A stretch of DNA of 64,000 nucleotides from CAYXDO01 sp964463485 (GTDB lineage: Bacteria > Myxococcota > Kuafuiibacteriia > Kuafuiibacteriales > Kuafuiibacteriaceae). This document shows positions 63,076 to 64,000 of this stretch, one piece after another. Position 1 is the first letter of the stretch. Every line of letters starts with the position of its first letter. A program made the position numbers and the translations under genes. The notes under the pieces are model-generated. The model was not told the origin of the DNA. It saw only the letters and a program-made list of their open reading frames with translations, and did not search any database. The stretch is from contig CAYXDO010000005.1 of assembly GCA_964463485.1 (NCBI GenBank), positions 74,031 to 138,030 of the forward strand, written 5' to 3'.

Positions 63076-63729
63076 ATGAAAGCCAACACCCTCTGGACCC
63101 TCCTCTTCGCAGCAATCGCGTTCGCCTGTGGTGGCCCTGGAGACGCCAGTCTCGACCAGGCCTCTCTGACTGCCAGCAATCCAACCGCCTCGAGCGGAGC
63201 CGCAGATGCTGACGCGAGTGCTGACTCTGACTCTGACTCGGACTCGGACTCGGACTCCGATGTCGACTCAGACTCGGACTCCGATGGTCAAGGCGACCCG
63301 TGTGATTCAGACTCAGATTCAGATTCAGATTCAGACTCGGATTCCGATTCTGACTCGGATTCCGATTCGGACGCGAGTGCGGCGGATCCAACGTCCACCG
63401 ACGTGGACTCTGACTCTGATTCGGACTCGGACTCTGATTCGGACTCGGACTCTGATTCGGACTCGGACTCGGACTCCAGCTCGAGCTGCCCCCCTGCTGG
63501 TGGCTCGCCTGACGGCGACGCTCCCGGTGGTGACGCTTCTGGCGGAGGAGCTGCAGGCGGCGCGGACGGCAACGCTCCCGGCGGTGACGCTTCTGGCGGC
63601 GGAGCTCCGGGCGGCGCCGATGGCAATGCTCCGGGCGGCGGCGCGGTCGGCGACCCATGCGCGTCTTCGGCGGACTGCCAGCCAAACTTGATGTGCGCCG
63701 AGGTCGGGGCCTGCGCTCCCACCCTCTGA
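63076..63729 (+). CDS. Ser-Asp repeat lipoprotein
   Basis: 217 residues. A lipoprotein signal (LLFAAIAFACGG) is followed by two long SD-repeat tracts (about residues 50-75 and 77-140) and then Gly/Ala/Asp repeats (GGDASGGGA, GGADGNAPGG), and a C-terminal Cys module (CASSADCQPNLMCAEVGAC). SD repeats make flexible, acidic, calcium-binding stalks, as in staphylococcal Sdr proteins. The Cys module resembles those on other lipoproteins in the window. It is probably a surface stalk with a small binding tip. Confidence 0.82.
   Translation: MKANTLWTLLFAAIAFACGGPGDASLDQASLTASNPTASSGAADADASADSDSDSDSDSDSDVDSDSDSDGQGDPCDSDSDSDSDSDSDSDSDSDSDSDASAADPTSTDVDSDSDSDSDSDSDSDSDSDSDSDSSSSCPPAGGSPDGDAPGGDASGGGAAGGADGNAPGGDASGGGAPGGADGNAPGGGAVGDPCASSADCQPNLMCAEVGACAPTL
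63218..63480 (+). repeat. Ser-Asp coding hexanucleotide repeats
   Basis: Repeats of gactcg, gactct and gattcg type encode the SD tracts. Synonymous changes are spread through the array, so it is older than the larC or DATAP repeats, but copy number may still vary by slippage. Confidence 0.85.
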
Positions 63730-63881
63730 TCAACCGTCAGACTTGAACTTGGCTCTCCTTTCCTTGCCGATTGCCTAGGCTCCAATCTCGTCCGCTTCGA
63801 CTCCCGCCCAACTCCCTTCTGAGTCCTCCTGATTCGACGTCCTCCTGATTCAACGACGCTTGGAGCTCCGCAGTCGGTCGG

Positions 63882-63912
63882 TTAGGCGCAGGCAAGAGGC
63901 CTGCGCTCCCGG
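63882..63912. repeat. Palindromic dispersed repeat, copy 3
   Basis: Core gcgcaggc-aagag-gcctgcgc at 63886-63906, with ttag before and tcccgg after. Same design as the copies inside the 874-residue lipoprotein gene. Confidence 0.8.
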
Positions 63913-63929
63913 CGAGCCGTGACGCTTGG

Positions 63930-64000
63930 ACCCAGGGATCCGCGAATCCGCGAAGCTTAGGCGCAGGCAAGATGCCTGCGCTCCCAGGGATCCGCGAAGC
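63930..64000. repeat. Palindromic dispersed repeat, copy 4, with flanks
   Basis: Core gcgcaggc-aagat-gcctgcgc at 63961-63981. The flanking sequence cagggatccgcgaa occurs on both sides of the core. The truncated copy near 6912 contains the same ccgcgaagc flank, linking the copies into one family. Confidence 0.8.

Larger units (their letters stand above)
63730..64000. other. Non-coding end of window with palindromic repeats
   Basis: No gene is supported. Short direct repeats (cctcctgattc twice at about 63826 and 63841) are followed by two copies of the window's palindromic repeat. The minus-strand open frames here are shadows. Confidence 0.6.

Noticed and set aside
63288..63785. Long minus-strand frame rich in Ser-Glu opposite the Ser-Asp gene
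   Set aside because: It is the antisense of a hexanucleotide repeat, which stays open on both strands. It lacks a signal peptide or domain, whereas the plus strand has a clear lipoprotein signal and a Cys module.

Overview
This window is high-GC, densely coded DNA that looks like a chromosome segment from a myxobacterium-like member of the Myxococcota. The case rests on gene content, since no rRNA or marker phylogeny is available. There are many secreted lipoproteins with Asp/Ala-rich or Ser/Asp-rich linkers and Cys-rich repeats, a lamin-tail protein with a MYXO-CTERM-like tail, a choice-of-anchor L-like protein, large GT-B and GT-C glycosyltransferases, and a 1485-residue acyl reductase / AMP ligase / ACP / acyltransferase fusion that recalls the ether-lipid enzyme ElbD of Myxococcus. 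ATGA, GTGA and TGATG gene overlaps recur and fix many start codons. I found no rRNA, tRNA, CRISPR array, intact transposase or prophage.

Layout. 1-7.4 kb: metzincin protease lipoprotein, HEAT-like protein, amidohydrolase, phosphofructokinase, haem-c lipoprotein, OPT transporter, then a 570-bp non-coding stretch with inverted hexanucleotide repeats. 7.4-13.4 kb: two lipoproteins and a coupled minus-strand set (RNase D, PEGA-like protein, 874-residue lipoprotein). 13.5-20.1 kb: gamma-glutamyltransferase, thioredoxin-like TPR protein, SppA, GNAT, NUDIX, GT-C enzyme. 20.2-24.1 kb: LolA-like protein, outer-membrane barrel and an oversized MerR regulator in one direction. 24.1-28.3 kb: an unknown lipoprotein translationally coupled to LarB and LarC (nickel-pincer cofactor synthesis), then a HicB/HicA hybrid. 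28.4-39.8 kb: cell-surface lipoproteins, a PLOD-like glycosyltransferase, a CoA-disulfide reductase/rhodanese coupled to a small Cys-rich protein, a lamin-tail protein, a carboxylesterase and a LURP-one-like protein. 40.2-42.8 kb: an intact VapBC-type module with a palindromic operator, a GT4 enzyme and a decayed MazEF-like pair. 42.8-49.1 kb: Cys-rich lipoprotein, the 1485-residue lipid enzyme and a membrane-anchored unknown. 49.2-57.3 kb: UDP-glucuronate decarboxylase, cysteine synthase, a 9-residue-repeat protein and four glycosyltransferases, suggesting surface polysaccharide synthesis. 57.5-60.7 kb: a FadN-like dehydrogenase/hydratase and a thiolase (beta-oxidation). 60.7-64 kb: secreted unknown, dicarboxylate symporter and an Asp-Ser repeat lipoprotein.

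The most striking items are the 1485-residue lipid enzyme; a five-copy family of small palindromic repeats, two copies of which are translated in frame at the start of a lipoprotein; the HicB/HicA hybrid; the LarBC-coupled lipoprotein; and the large number of short-period repeats both inside and outside genes.
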